DNA from: Liquidambar formosana
Lineage: Eukaryota; Streptophyta; Magnoliopsida; Saxifragales; Altingiaceae
Direction of reading: 5' to 3'
Assembly: GCA_039720395.1 (NCBI GenBank)
Contig: CM077821.1
Span: 39,864,792-39,928,791 of the forward strand
DNA: 64,000 nucleotides
The translations under genes and the position numbers were made by a program. Below are positions 48,901 through 60,147 of this stretch, one piece after another. The first letter of the stretch is position 1. Every line of letters begins with the position of its first letter. The notes under the pieces were generated by a model. It did not search any database, was not told the DNA's origin, and saw only the letters and a list, made by a program, of their open reading frames with translations.

Positions 48901-50909
48901 TATGTGTTGTGAAAATGCTGCAGAATGTTTTGCGGGGCCATAAAAAGGATTTTTTTTGTTGCAATGCTTACACCCCAACCAGGAGGATAGGTCCATAGAT
49001 TAGTCCAACTTTAAAATCCTGACCATCCTCTTTACAAGACAGAAAAGAGATACCATTGTTGTTGTAAGGTAGAAGAAAATTGCCCTTTCCTAACTGAAAA
49101 AGATGATTTAGAATACAATGAAACTTACCAATGTCATCCCAATCTAAATCAAGTCTATAATACTTGAATAGACTGATGACCTTGTAGCATAGTGGGGTCT
49201 TGCACTTTTAATGGGACAAACTAGTTGGGGTGAGTGGGGATCCAATCCTATGGGATAAGGCATAGAATTTTTGGGAATGGGGATGTTTGTCCTCTTTTTG
49301 TTTTGGTTCATTATGGGATGTTTGTATCTAAGGAATATATATATATATATAATATAGGCTTAGGATAGAGGGCATAGCATTTTGATACCACTTATGTCAT
49401 TCTCATCCGATGGTAAGAAAATTATTTGATAATTATTTCCACATCAACTCATTTAGACACTATTAGATGGGAAAGAAATAAACTGTATAAAAATGTTGTC
49501 TTCTTATCTTGCATAAAAATGTTCAGATAGGCGACATCACTTTTCAGCAACAATGATCAAAGTCATTCGTGATCTATATATGTGGGACATCACAAATGGC
49601 TTTGATCATTGTTGCTCATAAGCAACATTGTTCATTTAAACGTTTCTATCTCAATCCCTCACACACACACATATATATAGAGATATATTATTTGAGCCTA
49701 GATCCAAGCTCAATTCAGACTCCATAATAGGGCTCTAAGGCAGCCCACTCCTAGTATATGGTCACGGGAACGGTTATTGCAACCCCCCATTCTTATAAGC
49801 CCACCCCTTTCTTTTTTGTTTTTAAGATTTCATGAAAAATATAAAAGGTTTTTGCAAAAACCAATCACTTGGTCCACTAGAAAACATCATTTTGAACAAT
49901 TTTGCAGAAGAAAGTTTTTCCAAAATCTATCGTTTAGGTAGACTTTTTGGCAAAAAATGAAATAAATGCTATAAATGGCTAAAAAGTATATTTAAATGAT
50001 AGATTTAGGAAAAACTTTCTTCTACAAAGTTATTCAAAATGATGTTTTCTAGTGGACACCCTGGCCGGTTTTGATAAAAACTTTTTATATTTTGCATAAA
50101 ACCTTAAAAACCTAAAGGATGAGGGGTGGGTTTATAAGAATGGGGGGTTGCAATAGCCGTTCCCTATGGTCACTAGGCTTGAATTGGGTGCAGGCTACCT
50201 AAATTTTGTGGGATGGATCAAAGCTTTGGAGGCTTGGAGTGCCCAATGTCCTGAAGGGTACTTGCAAAATTCTCTCCCAAACCTTACATTAATTCAGAGA
50301 GTAGAGGGAAAAATTCCTCACCTGCCATTGCCATCCTCCAAGGCCGTGAGGATCAGAATCATCGGCCAGATCGAAACACGTGGCATTCCCTGTGTTGTTG
50401 TAGTAGATGTTAGCTGCACCGTACAACTTGGCAAACGTGTCATTTCCCACCGTTGGATTGTCAATTGCCTTGCACATCTGCACAAAATAAAGGTCAAATT
50501 TCTCCGTCCATTTCACATGGTCTTCAATTTTGTCATAATGACCGTTTTGCCCCTGTAGGGCTAAAGTTGTTAAAAATTAAAGGATTATTACAAACAAGTT
50601 GGTCCATTGCTGGAAGTTAATAAATGGGGGCACACAATTGATAATAACCCTAATGTTTTTTTTTTTTTTTTCTAATTCATTTATTTATTTATTATATGAA
50701 AGGAAAAAACCCTAACGTAGTAGCTAGGTTTTCAATGCATTAATATTGAACCCACCTGTTTCACTGGATAAGCTGGCAATGGATTTAAAAAATTGGAAGG
50801 AGTTGGGTAGTCCGTCATAGCTGTGTAGATGTATGCAGTTTGAAGCCAACCCTCTAGTAAATCTGCATCAATATAATTTCTGAAAAAAGAAAAGAAATAA
50901 ATCAAATAT

Positions 50910-50943
<34 letters not shown>

Positions 50944-51323
50944 CAAAACATAAACCTGGTATAGTATGCTTATATCCAATTCTTACTTGCATATTCTAAA
51001 TGATCTTCGGAGTACCTCTAGCCCCCCCGGTCGTGTTGCAGTTTCTTCGATTTGCTGCCATGACCCTTTGATCACTTGATAACAATTCTCGCTCTCACTC
51101 TAATTTTTCACATGGAAACAAAAGAACAATTATTCACCAAAATATTATTATATCAAGTGCACCTAGACTGTATTTATAATTCCAGAGTTATACTAATATT
51201 ATAATTAATACTATTAATTCTCTAAACATTACATTATAATTCGTGGACCATAGTGATACATTATTCGTGGTTGTCCGTTTTCGTCTTTTATGTAACCTTA
51301 TCCTAAATCACATCTCTAAGCAT

Positions 51324-51364
<41 letters not shown>

Positions 51365-52426
51365 CCCTAAAATCTTGGGTGATGATGCTGTTGAAGCTAT
51401 AAGGAGATGTCATATTCTCAAAATTGAGGATAGGAGAAGAGGATGCCAAGGCTCCAATGGCGACATGTGGGTATTTCAACCTAAACCATGCTGCCAGCAC
51501 TGCAAAACCCAATCAAAACTCATTTTATTAATTGCACAAACCAATCCCAAAAATAAACCAAATGAAAAAATAAATTCAACAATGATAATTAATCAAGAAA
51601 TTAAAGAAAATCATACTTCCTCCATAGGAACCCCCAAAAACCACTACAGGAGAGTCGATTGCTGTTAAATTCTTCTTCAGATCAATGATCAGAGTGGCAT
51701 AATCTGCCAGCGCCTGCGTCGAGCTCAGATATCCAAGTGTGCTTGTATTGCTATAAGCTACATCTTTATCGCCACCAAAAGGAATGGATTTTCCATAGAA
51801 TCTATGCTGCAATACATATTTAGTACATACTTTGCATATTAGCTCTATTTGGTTCTAGAGAAAACAGAGGAAAAAAGAAAAGAAACGAGAAAATATTGAA
51901 TCTGAGCACCATTTGGGATTTGGAATCAGTGTTGTAAGATTCCAAATTTTCATTTTCCGAATAATTTCTAGGCAACCAAACAGCCATTGGATATATGTAA
52001 GTAATTTCTTTCCTTTTTTTTTATTCATTAGATGAGATTACCTCGATGAAAACCAGCAGGGCATTGAAATGGGGTGCAGTGTCGAACAAAAATCCTGTGT
52101 TTTGAGCAAACCATTCGATATCTCCTTCATTTCCCGTGTAGACGAAGATGGGGGCATTCTTCTCACCACCACCCCAGAAGGTGTCATTGATCAAATACCT
52201 TTGTTGAAAGGTTTGGTAGCTCTTTGGATGGTAATTGAAGTGATCAAGTATCTGGGTGAAGTAGTTAGTCTGGTAAAGCTCATTTTGGGTAGAGAGGGAG
52301 AGTTTTTCCGGTCGAATGATGGAATAAGGGAACCTTGGCGTAACTTTGGCAAATGAGACTGGTACAAGAGAACAAAGAGAAGAGAGAAAACCATACAAAT
52401 AGGAATCCCAATGCCATTATCTTCAT
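44991..52426 (-). CDS. Serine carboxypeptidase S28, lysosomal Pro-X carboxypeptidase-like; ten exons, one-base frameshift near the start
   Basis: Exons: 52426-52042, 51806-51617, 51499-51366, 51099-50987, 50879-50756, 50477-50322, 46349-46194, 46026-45947, 45834-45785, 45127-44991. Removing one base in exon 1 gives about 507 residues, typical of the S28 family. A hydrophobic leader ([19 protein letters not shown]) precedes [44 protein letters not shown] and LLVFIE-HRFYGKS. The catalytic serine is in GGSYGG (Ser about 188), the aspartate in [11 protein letters not shown] (about 440) and the histidine in GAHHVDLR (about 465), so the triad is complete and correctly spaced. S28 enzymes cleave a C-terminal residue after proline, or act as prolyl dipeptidases, in vacuole or apoplast. 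All splice phases agree; the exon 3 donor is GTCTCT, formed by a CT repeat. The leader and the mature region are in different frames within a CT-rich tract, so signal-peptide translation is doubtful as written. Confidence 0.93.
45160..45195. repeat. (GA)n microsatellite in the last intron of the S28 gene
   Basis: About seventeen GA units 33 bp upstream, in gene sense, of the exon 10 acceptor (a CT run). The same arrangement exists at 60058-60091 in the partial copy. Confidence 0.85.
45904..45938. repeat. Compound (TG)n(AG)n microsatellite at the exon 8 donor of the S28 gene
   Basis: The run begins about 8 bp inside the intron after the exon 8 donor (45946). The partial copy has the counterpart at 61385-61424, so the repeat predates the duplication. 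Confidence 0.8.
46762..46934. repeat. Copy 1 of a local repeat family of about 175 bp
   Basis: Contains GAGCACGTACTCATATAACTTATATC near one end and TTGATATAAGTTAAGTGAGC near the other. The ends are partly inverted copies of each other. In S28 intron 6. Confidence 0.55.
46951..47115. repeat. Copy 2 of the roughly 175-bp repeat family
   Basis: Shares GATCAAGGGAGCATGTGCTG, TTATATCAA, then TAGTATCTTATGCATGCATT and TAATATAAGTTAAGTAAACA with the other copies. It follows copy 1 after a TA run, in S28 intron 6. Confidence 0.55.
47116..49545. other. Remainder of S28 intron 6, no gene seen
   Basis: Unremarkable AT-rich intron sequence with T runs at about 48279-48300 and 48730-48747 and a (TA)n run at 49337-49350. 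No element ends were recognised. Confidence 0.5.
49546..49616. repeat. Near-perfect hairpin in S28 intron 6
   Basis: AGCAACAATGATCAAAGTCA (start 49546) pairs with the inverse of TGGCTTTGATCATTGTTGCT (end 49616). The arms are 28 bp with two mismatches and a loop of about 15 bp. Weaker pairing extends outward by some 30 bp on each side. It could be a MITE core or a small-RNA foldback. Confidence 0.7.
49766..50164. mobile_element. Mutator-type foldback MITE with 9-bp target duplication, copy B
   Basis: TATGGTCAC flanks both sides (49757-49765 and 50165-50173). The ends are GGGAACGGTTATTGCAACCC and the inverse of GGGTTGCAATAGCCGTTCCC. Its inner arms match copy A at 39243-39638 (AGAAAACATCATTTTGAACAA, AAGTTTTTCCAAAATCTATC, TAGGTAGACTTTTTGGC), but its outer 40-50 bp are unrelated to copy A. 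It lies in S28 intron 6, about 150 bp from exon 6. Confidence 0.85.
50912..50941. repeat. (TA)n microsatellite in S28 intron 4
   Basis: About 14 TA units between exons 4 and 5. Confidence 0.8.
51325..51363. repeat. (GA)n microsatellite abutting the S28 exon 3 donor
   Basis: In gene sense this CT run starts at the splice donor itself: AGG|GTCTCTCTC at 51366/51365. The donor lacks the usual purine at +3/+4 and the G at +5. Confidence 0.8.
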
Positions 52427-52862
52427 ACTTGTTTCTTCTATGTTTAATTTGTGATTGTTTGTGTGGTGTGTGTGTGTGTTGTGTTTGTGAGAGAGAGAGA
52501 GAGAAGGAATCTCAAAAGTCTACAAACTTTACAGAATACATCATCGAGGAGAGAGAGAGAGAGAGAGGAGTGGGGAGGGGGGAATCTTAAAATTCTACAA
52601 CCTCCATAGAAGAAGGCACAAGGGCGTTGGATATTGGTTGAAGTTGGGCAACTCGTTTTGTTGGACCATTGACCCTCTTAGCTGAGTGACCTTTCTGTCC
52701 CCATTTTTTTTTTTATCACCTTTCTCTATCAAACTAACTTTTTGACTTGACGATGTAAACCCACCGTGAAAATATGTCAAACAATAATAATAGTATTATT
52801 CTTTATATATGACTAATTTTATGGTATCCTAGCAAAGAATTGGATACCAGATGCATAAGATT

Positions 52863-53030
52863 ACTTGAAATAGTAAGTTGATTAGTTCAAATAATAAGTA
52901 AGTCATTTTAAATGGTAAGTTGATCACTTCAAATGGTAAGTAGGTTACTTCAAATGGTAAGTGGGCCATTTTGGACAATTTCAAATGGTAAATGAGTTAC
53001 TTCAAATGGTAAGTGAGTATAGTACCCTAA
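52863..53030. repeat. Minisatellite with a unit of about 22 bp
   Basis: Repeats of the form ACTTCAAATGGTAAGTRRGTT with drift (for example 52931-52952, 52953-52974 and 52998-53018). Located about 0.5 kb upstream of the S28 start. Confidence 0.75.
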
Positions 53031-53073
53031 AAACTTTGTGGATACCATAGAATTACTCATATATATATAATAT

Positions 53074-53249
53074 AGGATGATGATCAAGTAAACACATGCT
53101 GATATAACTTATATCAATACCCGCATTAAAAGTTGTACCTTGTGCATTAGTGGGATATAAGGTACATTAGACCAATGCAAGGGATACAACTCTTGAAGCA
53201 TGGTGCTGATATAACTTATATCAATATGTGCTGATGTGAACATAACCGT
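53074..53249. repeat. Copy 3 of the roughly 175-bp repeat family
   Basis: Starts AGGATGATGATCAAGTAAAC and contains ACATGCTGATATAACTTATA twice-related motifs near both ends. It is directly followed by copy 4. Confidence 0.7.
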
Positions 53250-53426
53250 AGGATGATGATCAGGTAAACACATGCTGATATAACTTATATCAATACCCGC
53301 ATTGAAAGTTGTACCTTGTTCATTAGTGGAATATGAGGTACATTAGACAAATGCAAGGAATACGACCCCCAATGCATGGTGTTGATATAACCTATATCAA
53401 CACGGGTTAATGGGAATATGACCGTA
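53250..53426. repeat. Copy 4 of the roughly 175-bp repeat family, tandem with copy 3
   Basis: Starts AGGATGATGATCAGGTAAAC. Offset from copy 3 by 176 bp and about 90% similar by eye. Confidence 0.7.
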
Positions 53427-53601
53427 TATATTTATATTATAATATAAAATCCAGTTTGATAATGTGACATACCTTTTCATTTTTCTTACCTAAATACTGT
53501 TCTCACATTCATTATGCTCTCTCATTCACTCTTACCCTACTATTGAGGTGATGCGGCCTCATATAATTGGCTAAAATAATAAATTCAAATCATAATTTAA
53601 A

Positions 53602-53703
53602 AATCAAATTACATTTCTTATAAAAAAAACATTGACCTTTCTAAATAGAAATAATCAAATTACATTCCTTATAAAAAAAACATTGACCTTTCTAAATAGA
53701 AAT
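53602..53703. repeat. Tandem duplication of a 51-bp unit
   Basis: AATCAAATTACATTTCTTAT...CTTTCTAAATAGAAAT is followed immediately by a second copy with one substitution (53653-53703). A decayed third copy lies at about 53725-53760. Confidence 0.8.
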
Positions 53704-54959
53704 AATTTCGATGAATCCCTAAAAATAAATTACTTTTCTTATAAAAAATACATTCACTCCTATTCATAATCCTTGACAAAACGTTATCTTTATTTCCATC
53801 AACAATCTATCCCTTTCGGTTAATAAATAATAGGCTCGCCTGATTGCAGGTAAGTTGTCTTCCTCTTCGAATCTGATTTTATTTTTCGGTGGAGATGTTA
53901 TTGAATATGAAAACAGTAACTCTATATCTCTTTGTCAATATATAAGGCTTTGAGATCAATTTGTTATAGTCCATTGAATTTTTTATTTCTTTTTACTTTA
54001 ATTTGATCGTGTAATATGTTTGAATGTTTGTTTGTTTTTTTTTTTTTATTAAATGATTTGAACACAATCATTTATATATTTATAGAGAAGAACCTATATA
54101 GAGAACACAATCATTTATTATTATTTTTTTTGAAAAATTTTTTTTTTTCCAAATTATCTTCTGTTTTTTTTTCTCTCTTTTTTAAAATTATTTAGATCTT
54201 TTTTTGGTTTAAACTCGAACGCGCGGAGACGTTGACCGTCCTTCTGCTCGGTTAAATTGGAGACTGGGTTTGGACACGTGGCGAAAGCTTAATGAAAGTG
54301 ACGGAGAAAGGGGATAGGGTATGGAGACAGAAGATTTGGACTCCCCTTTTAGCTGGATGTGGGGCGGAAAAATATAGTGGAGACTGGATAGTGGGGGCAT
54401 GGGAGAATTCTGCTAACCTTCGTCTAGTGACCACTAATATCATGCATTCATGCTACATCAACCTCAAAATGAGATCAACACACCCACCCAACGAAAAAAA
54501 AAAAAAAAAAAAAAGGGGGGGTAATCTTTTCCATTCATCTAATCTTTTTTATTGCTGATGTGTCAATACTATTGTAATTAATTTTTTTATAAAAATAAAA
54601 TATAAAAAAAAAAGGGCAACCCTTTTTATTACTTAAAAAAAAAAAATGAATACAAAATCAGTCTGTAAATAAATGCGGTGGTTATTCTATATAGTGCAAC
54701 TCATTAAAAATAAATAAATAAATAATTGAGCACCAAAAAACAAAAACTCAGAAAAAAAAATAATAAAAAAAATTGGCTGTTCATCTCGTTTTGATGGGGA
54801 AACTTTTGGTTCTTCGTCTCTCTTCGTTGACCGATCTAAAATTATTTTCCTGTAGTTGGACGAGTAAAAAATTCCCCTTTAATTCCATGACTTGACTAAA
54901 TTAACGTCGACGTATAAATAGGGTTATTTCTACTATTCAAAGTCCATCTGTATAAATTA
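53704..54959. other. Spacer with one ACGT/W-box stretch, no gene supported
   Basis: A less AT-rich patch at about 54215-54450 contains GTTGACCGTC (W-box core) at 54230 and ACACGTGGCG (ABRE/G-box type) at 54274. It could be promoter sequence of an unseen transcript, but no coding frame follows. AACACAATCATTTAT is duplicated at 54061 and 54104. Confidence 0.35.
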
Positions 54960-55240
54960 ATGGTGGAAAGTGACGCCAAGGGAATCATTGATTGCCTAAA
55001 TACGAAGAAGGATATGATTGAAGAAATTGTGATCCTATATGATAGATATGTGACTATTAGGCCAAGCAGTCCAAGTGAATGAATATAGTTATGCGCTTAG
55101 AGTTGTTAATAGAGTGGCAAATACAATAGCAAAATTTGCGTTTAGGGTGGATGATTTTGATGTCCGGTTAAAACATCACCCTTCTTGGCTTTCCATCTTC
55201 TTGAGGAGGACTTGCCTTCGAACATGTAATCGTCCTTGTT
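54960..55240 (+). pseudogene. RNase H-like (RVT_3-type) fragment
   Basis: The + strand frames read VESDAKGIIDCLNTKKD and, after a stop and frame change, VVNRVANTIAKFAFRVDDFD and HHPSWLSIF. These match the end of the RNase H-like domain of plant LINE-derived proteins (ESDAK.VID.L ... R.AN..AH.LAKFA ... PSWL). It is broken and lacks the N-terminal half. Confidence 0.6.
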
Positions 55241-58081
55241 TTTTATCTTCAATGAAGTTTTCTATCGTTTGGGAAAGAAAAAAAAAAAAAAAAATTCTCA
55301 TCTGTTTGGCTTTATCTATACGATATAAAAGAAAGAGAAGTCGTTGCAAACTTACTTACAATTTTATTCTGTCTATCAACGCAATGTAACTTAAAAATTA
55401 AAAATAGTAAAATAGTAATATTCTCCACTGACTACCCACAATTCTCTTCAGCACTATAGTGGTATTTAATTAAAATGTTATGTGCATCGTGTGTGCCCCC
55501 ATTTCCAATCACTACAACATGAGTGGTATGACTTCTGAGGAATACACCCTAAACTTGATCGCTTGACTAATCCTGTAGGCGCTTACTTGGGTGAAAAACT
55601 GAAAACTAAAAACTCACCTTTTTTTTTTTTTTTTAATCTTCGATATTCTATATTGTATCCTTAGGCATAAAAAAGGATTGCCATATCGGGAATGGATGAA
55701 CTTATCCAATATCTTTAATTAGTAATTTTCCTTTTCTTCCTTAATTGGGAAAATAAGCGAAAAGTCCATTCACAATGAAATATTAAGGCAAAAGTCTACC
55801 CAATTTTCTTGTATAGCTACAAGTCCAAAACTATCTTTAAACCTTAAGTTAGAGTTAGGTTTTTATTTAATGCCTTTTTTGCCCTCTCAACTATTATGGT
55901 AAAGTCCTATCAACTGTTATAATAAATATTCAAGGTATTAATGCTTATATTATGTTGGGATTTTTTGGGGAAAATGACAAAATGATGGGTCAAAATAAAA
56001 GTAATCCTAAAAAAAAGGCTAAAGCTCTCCTATTCCATAATTTCCATTCAAAGTGACAATAATGAATTTTAATTCTAAAAAGAAGGGATTTTAGGTCAAA
56101 TGTCCATTATACCATTTTAGTTTTTTTTTTTTTTTTTTTTTGCACCACCCCAATCTTGTCAAACCATTCTCCTCTCTCCTTATTAAATAAAACTTAACCC
56201 GAATATTTCTCTTCTGTGTTGAGAAAGAGCAAAAAAAAAAAAAAAAAGTGGTTCTCCATTTATATGTTTTGTAGGGAATTGGAAACTTTCATTTACAAGG
56301 ATGTCATTCAACTACCGGAATAAATAAAAAATAAAAACATTTCCAAATCTAAGTGTGTAGAAGATTATTAGTTTAGTTGAAAAACAAATATATGATTGGT
56401 CTTTTTGAATTATGTTTTGAGATTTTTAAATGAAGATAGAAGGGATAGGTTTAATACTTTAATGTAAGAAGTGTATTTAGGTGGGTTATAAAAAATAAAT
56501 AAATAAATAAAAATGTTAGAATAGTTGTTATAAAATGGTAAATGGTAGAAACTTTTTTTTAGGGATTAAAGTATATTATTACCTAAATGGAATAAGGAAG
56601 ATTTGATCCTTTATTTGGAATTACTTTTATTTTGACCCACCATTTGTCATTCTCCCATATTTTTTTTGAATTTTCCCCACGATTAACTCAATCAATTAAT
56701 GTCCATCAATACAGAATTTCCGCGTCCAGCAAACAGTTACATAACACATTATATTAGTAAACAAAAATAGTTACATGTATTGCTTAATTAAAAATTTGTT
56801 TAGCAAATTAGTTACATCTACAAAATACTTGTATTTATTTCATTCACAAATACAAAATAAAATTCGAAAACTACTACATAGGGAAGTAATTGTTTCAAAA
56901 ATTTCGAATAACACATTGAACAATCTTGCTCCTAATTATAGAGATTACACATGAAATTGATGTAACTGTTTGGTTCGATGTAGCAATTCGAAAATACATG
57001 GAGGAAGATGTTACCAAGCCTAACTGAGTTAATTGATGCGACGATTATGGGAGAAGAATTTGAAACAACATCTGGGCCAATCCTCTCCCTAATCATGTAG
57101 CTAAAGTGAGATGTAGCATTTAAGACGTCTTCAAATTATATGTGGGGCATATTTGTCCTTGAATAATTTTGTGGACTTAAGGCTTTATTTGTTTTTGACT
57201 TGACTTAAGCCTCCGTAAATTAGCAAATTTGGACTTCTCCCCAAGTGCCTCTTCTTAAGGATTTATTTGTTTCACAATTCCATGACTTGACTAAATAAAT
57301 GCCGTATAAGTAAAGTTATTCCTAGTATTCACAGCCCATCTGCTCATAAGATAAACGAGTCAAGTTCAAATTAAGAATTTTTTATTTTTATTAATTATTA
57401 GGGGTATCCTAAGTCTTACTTCCGTTGAGATTTTGGCCCAGACTATTCCCCTAACTGTCAGTATGAGATGCCCTCTACGCACACAAACAGCGATCTCTGC
57501 GAGGAATTAAAACGATGACCTCTGAGGAGCACACCCAAAGCCTGACCATTCAACCAACCCCGCAAGAGCCAAATTAAGAATTTTTTGAAAGCGCTAATTT
57601 GTGCAACTAGGCTTAAGTAAAATACTGTTCAATTCAATTAACTCGATAGTACTTTAAATAACAAAACTCTTCGACAGGAGCTCATTAAAAACTCATTTGA
57701 GTTCTTTGTGAGAAAAAAGAACTAAAGTGAAATATTATCTCTTAAATTTATTAATTTATCCACCCAACCTAAATAATTTACTACTCAATTAAATCTTACT
57801 CGATTTTGTTTGCCGCCCTAGTTATTAGTCACATGAAAAGGAATGAAAGTAAGAGCATGCCTAATCATGTTTTGATGACATTTCTTCTTACCTTTTTCTA
57901 GGTTCTAAAAAGGAGTCTTTGACTCTCACACGCATAATACCCCACTCTATCTAGAAGTTCAGAAAAATCGTCTTGGGACTATTGGCCCAGGTTTCCCTTT
58001 CCTCATCGTGTGGACTACGCATAATTTCCCTAACATATGCTGTTAGGTATGGTCATGCAACCTCTAAACATGGTATTCTTC
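55241..58081. other. AT-rich spacer, no gene seen
   Basis: Long T and A runs (55620-55634, 56120-56141, 56231-56247). Two passages (about 55525-55580 and 57515-57570) share wording like 'CTGAGGARYACACCC', suggesting a dispersed repeat. Confidence 0.45.
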
Positions 58082-58256
58082 ACCAACAAAGGTTGGTTTG
58101 AGTGGAAAGGACTCTAGCCACTTAAGCAAGAGATCTCGGGTTCAAGTCCTTGTGGATGCAGTAAACTTTATTAGGAGAGGTCTCCGCTTCGGCACCCGAC
58201 ACTACCTTGAAGGATTAGTCCTGGGCGAAACCTGAGGACACCTTGGAAAACCCAAA
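58082..58256 (+). mobile_element. tRNA-derived SINE with 16-bp target duplication
   Basis: A box-A-like TGGTTTGAGTGG (58094-58105) and a box-B-like GGGTTCAAGTCC (about 58139-58150) form an internal RNA polymerase III promoter of the tRNA kind. AAACATGGTATTCTTC occurs exactly on both sides (58066-58081 and 58257-58272). The 175-bp length, promoter boxes and duplication together define a SINE, similar in style to plant Au SINEs. No long poly(A) tail is present. Confidence 0.85.
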
Positions 58257-58272
58257 AAACATGGTATTCTTC

Positions 58273-60007
58273 CAACATTCTTTTTTACCGGCTTGGATCG
58301 ACATACTATGATACCATAATAAATTTCTAACATAGCACCCTAATTTATTAAGTAGGAAGTCCAAACAGATATATGAAATTATATTAAATTTGATATTTAA
58401 TTGATGTGAAATATTATACTTTTCTAACATTGAGTTTAGAACTTCGCCCTTTTCAGGCCAGACCCATGTTTGCCCTTGGGGGGGTTGTGACAACCCCAAA
58501 GTTTTTTAAAAACTACAGAACTCCCTTCAATTTGATGAGTGGGCACCCCCATAGTTGATAAGGTGGCGCCCCCATGCCAATTCCACATTTTCCCTCCATA
58601 CTTGATAAAGTGGCACCCCAATTTTATTTTTCCACCCCTATTGTGGATGCCAGCTAAGTTTGAGAGGTAACCAAATAATAAGGCGAAAGCATAGGTAAAC
58701 ATTCGTCTCTTAATTCCCCTGACTATTGACTTGTAACAAACAGACTACTGTCAGGTCTCCTTTCTTTCTCTGTTCCTCAATCTCACTTTCAATCTCTCCT
58801 TTTACTCTAATTTAGGGCTTGATTATTAAAGATGATTAAGTTTAGGGGTTTATATTTTACATAAACGCATGCACATACACCCAACACATAAAATGTATGA
58901 ATATATGCGCTTGTGTATGTATGTTAGTGTATAGGTGGCAACCCCAAACAAAAATTTCTAATTCTGCCCCTGGCCCTTTTACTATAAGATGTTTAGATTT
59001 GCAAGTAAACTATGCATCATGTGAGACTAGTCTAGACTCAAACCCATCGATAATAGACTTGAGATACCTAAGTTGGTCCAATTTTTTTTTTTTTCTAAAG
59101 AAAATAAATAAAAATTGGCCCATCATTTTACATCTTCATCCTAAATGGTAAAGTTAAAGTTTTGAAACATGCAAAAGGAAGGAAAATAGGGGGACCAGTG
59201 ATAGGCCAACTCGATCCAATTAAGAGTCCTATATAAATTATGTTATCGATCCGAAGTTGAGCTATTTTGCAAAATTTGCAAAACATCGAACCTAAACTCG
59301 TTCATTTCTGGCAAATTCGCAAATGGTAATTGGCAGGTCAAAGATCAGATTTTGCTAACCCTATTTAGGAGCAAATAGAAAAATGCAGCTGCGCTTATCC
59401 CAGACCCTATTTTCCTTTTTGTTTTTTGTTTTAGGTGCTCAAAGGAGAGTCCCAATGGGTTTTGGCTACACAATAAGAGGAGTAGCCCATCTGATGCAGT
59501 AGAAAATTCGCGAAAAACATAAGCTTGTAAGTTGTAAAGAAGTGTACAACCTTCTACAATTCTATTAATTGACAATACCCACAATTCGAAATCCACACGG
59601 AACATAAAAAGTAAGAATATATAGAAAAGAACTACTATCAAAAATAAATTTTATTCATCAATACTTATAATCAAAAGAAATGTTTGCCATGAGGCTATGA
59701 CACTACATAACCCTCGAACAAGAAGGAAAACTAAAAAAAATAAAGAAATAGATAAAAACTAGGAAATTTTTAAACAAAATAAAATAATTAAACTAAGTGT
59801 CTATTGAAAACTTGACATGATATCAGAATTAATACCTCCCAAAGTACCAATAATCTGGAAAAGGCTTAGATTAATTTTGAACGTCAGCCAAGTGATCTTC
59901 AATGACTAATTAAGAAATATAATAGGAGTAGCTAGCTTTGGCAGAAAATTAAAGGAAAAAGTAGAAGGCAAATTAATTGCTTTTAAAAGGTGTTTAAGGC
60001 TAGGCCC
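58273..60007. other. Spacer, no gene supported
   Basis: The frame at 58436-58702 (-) is rich in glycine and histidine but shows no known domain. A stretch near 58935-58975 ending in TCTGCCCCTGG resembles dispersed-repeat tails. Confidence 0.4.
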
Positions 60008-60055
60008 AGATCTACATGGTGCGCTCCTGTTTACATGACAACAGTACATATAAAC

Positions 60056-60096
<41 letters not shown>

Positions 60097-60147
60097 CCAA
60101 TGTGGCATCCCAAGTTAGCTTACATGGCATTTCACATTAGCCGACTT

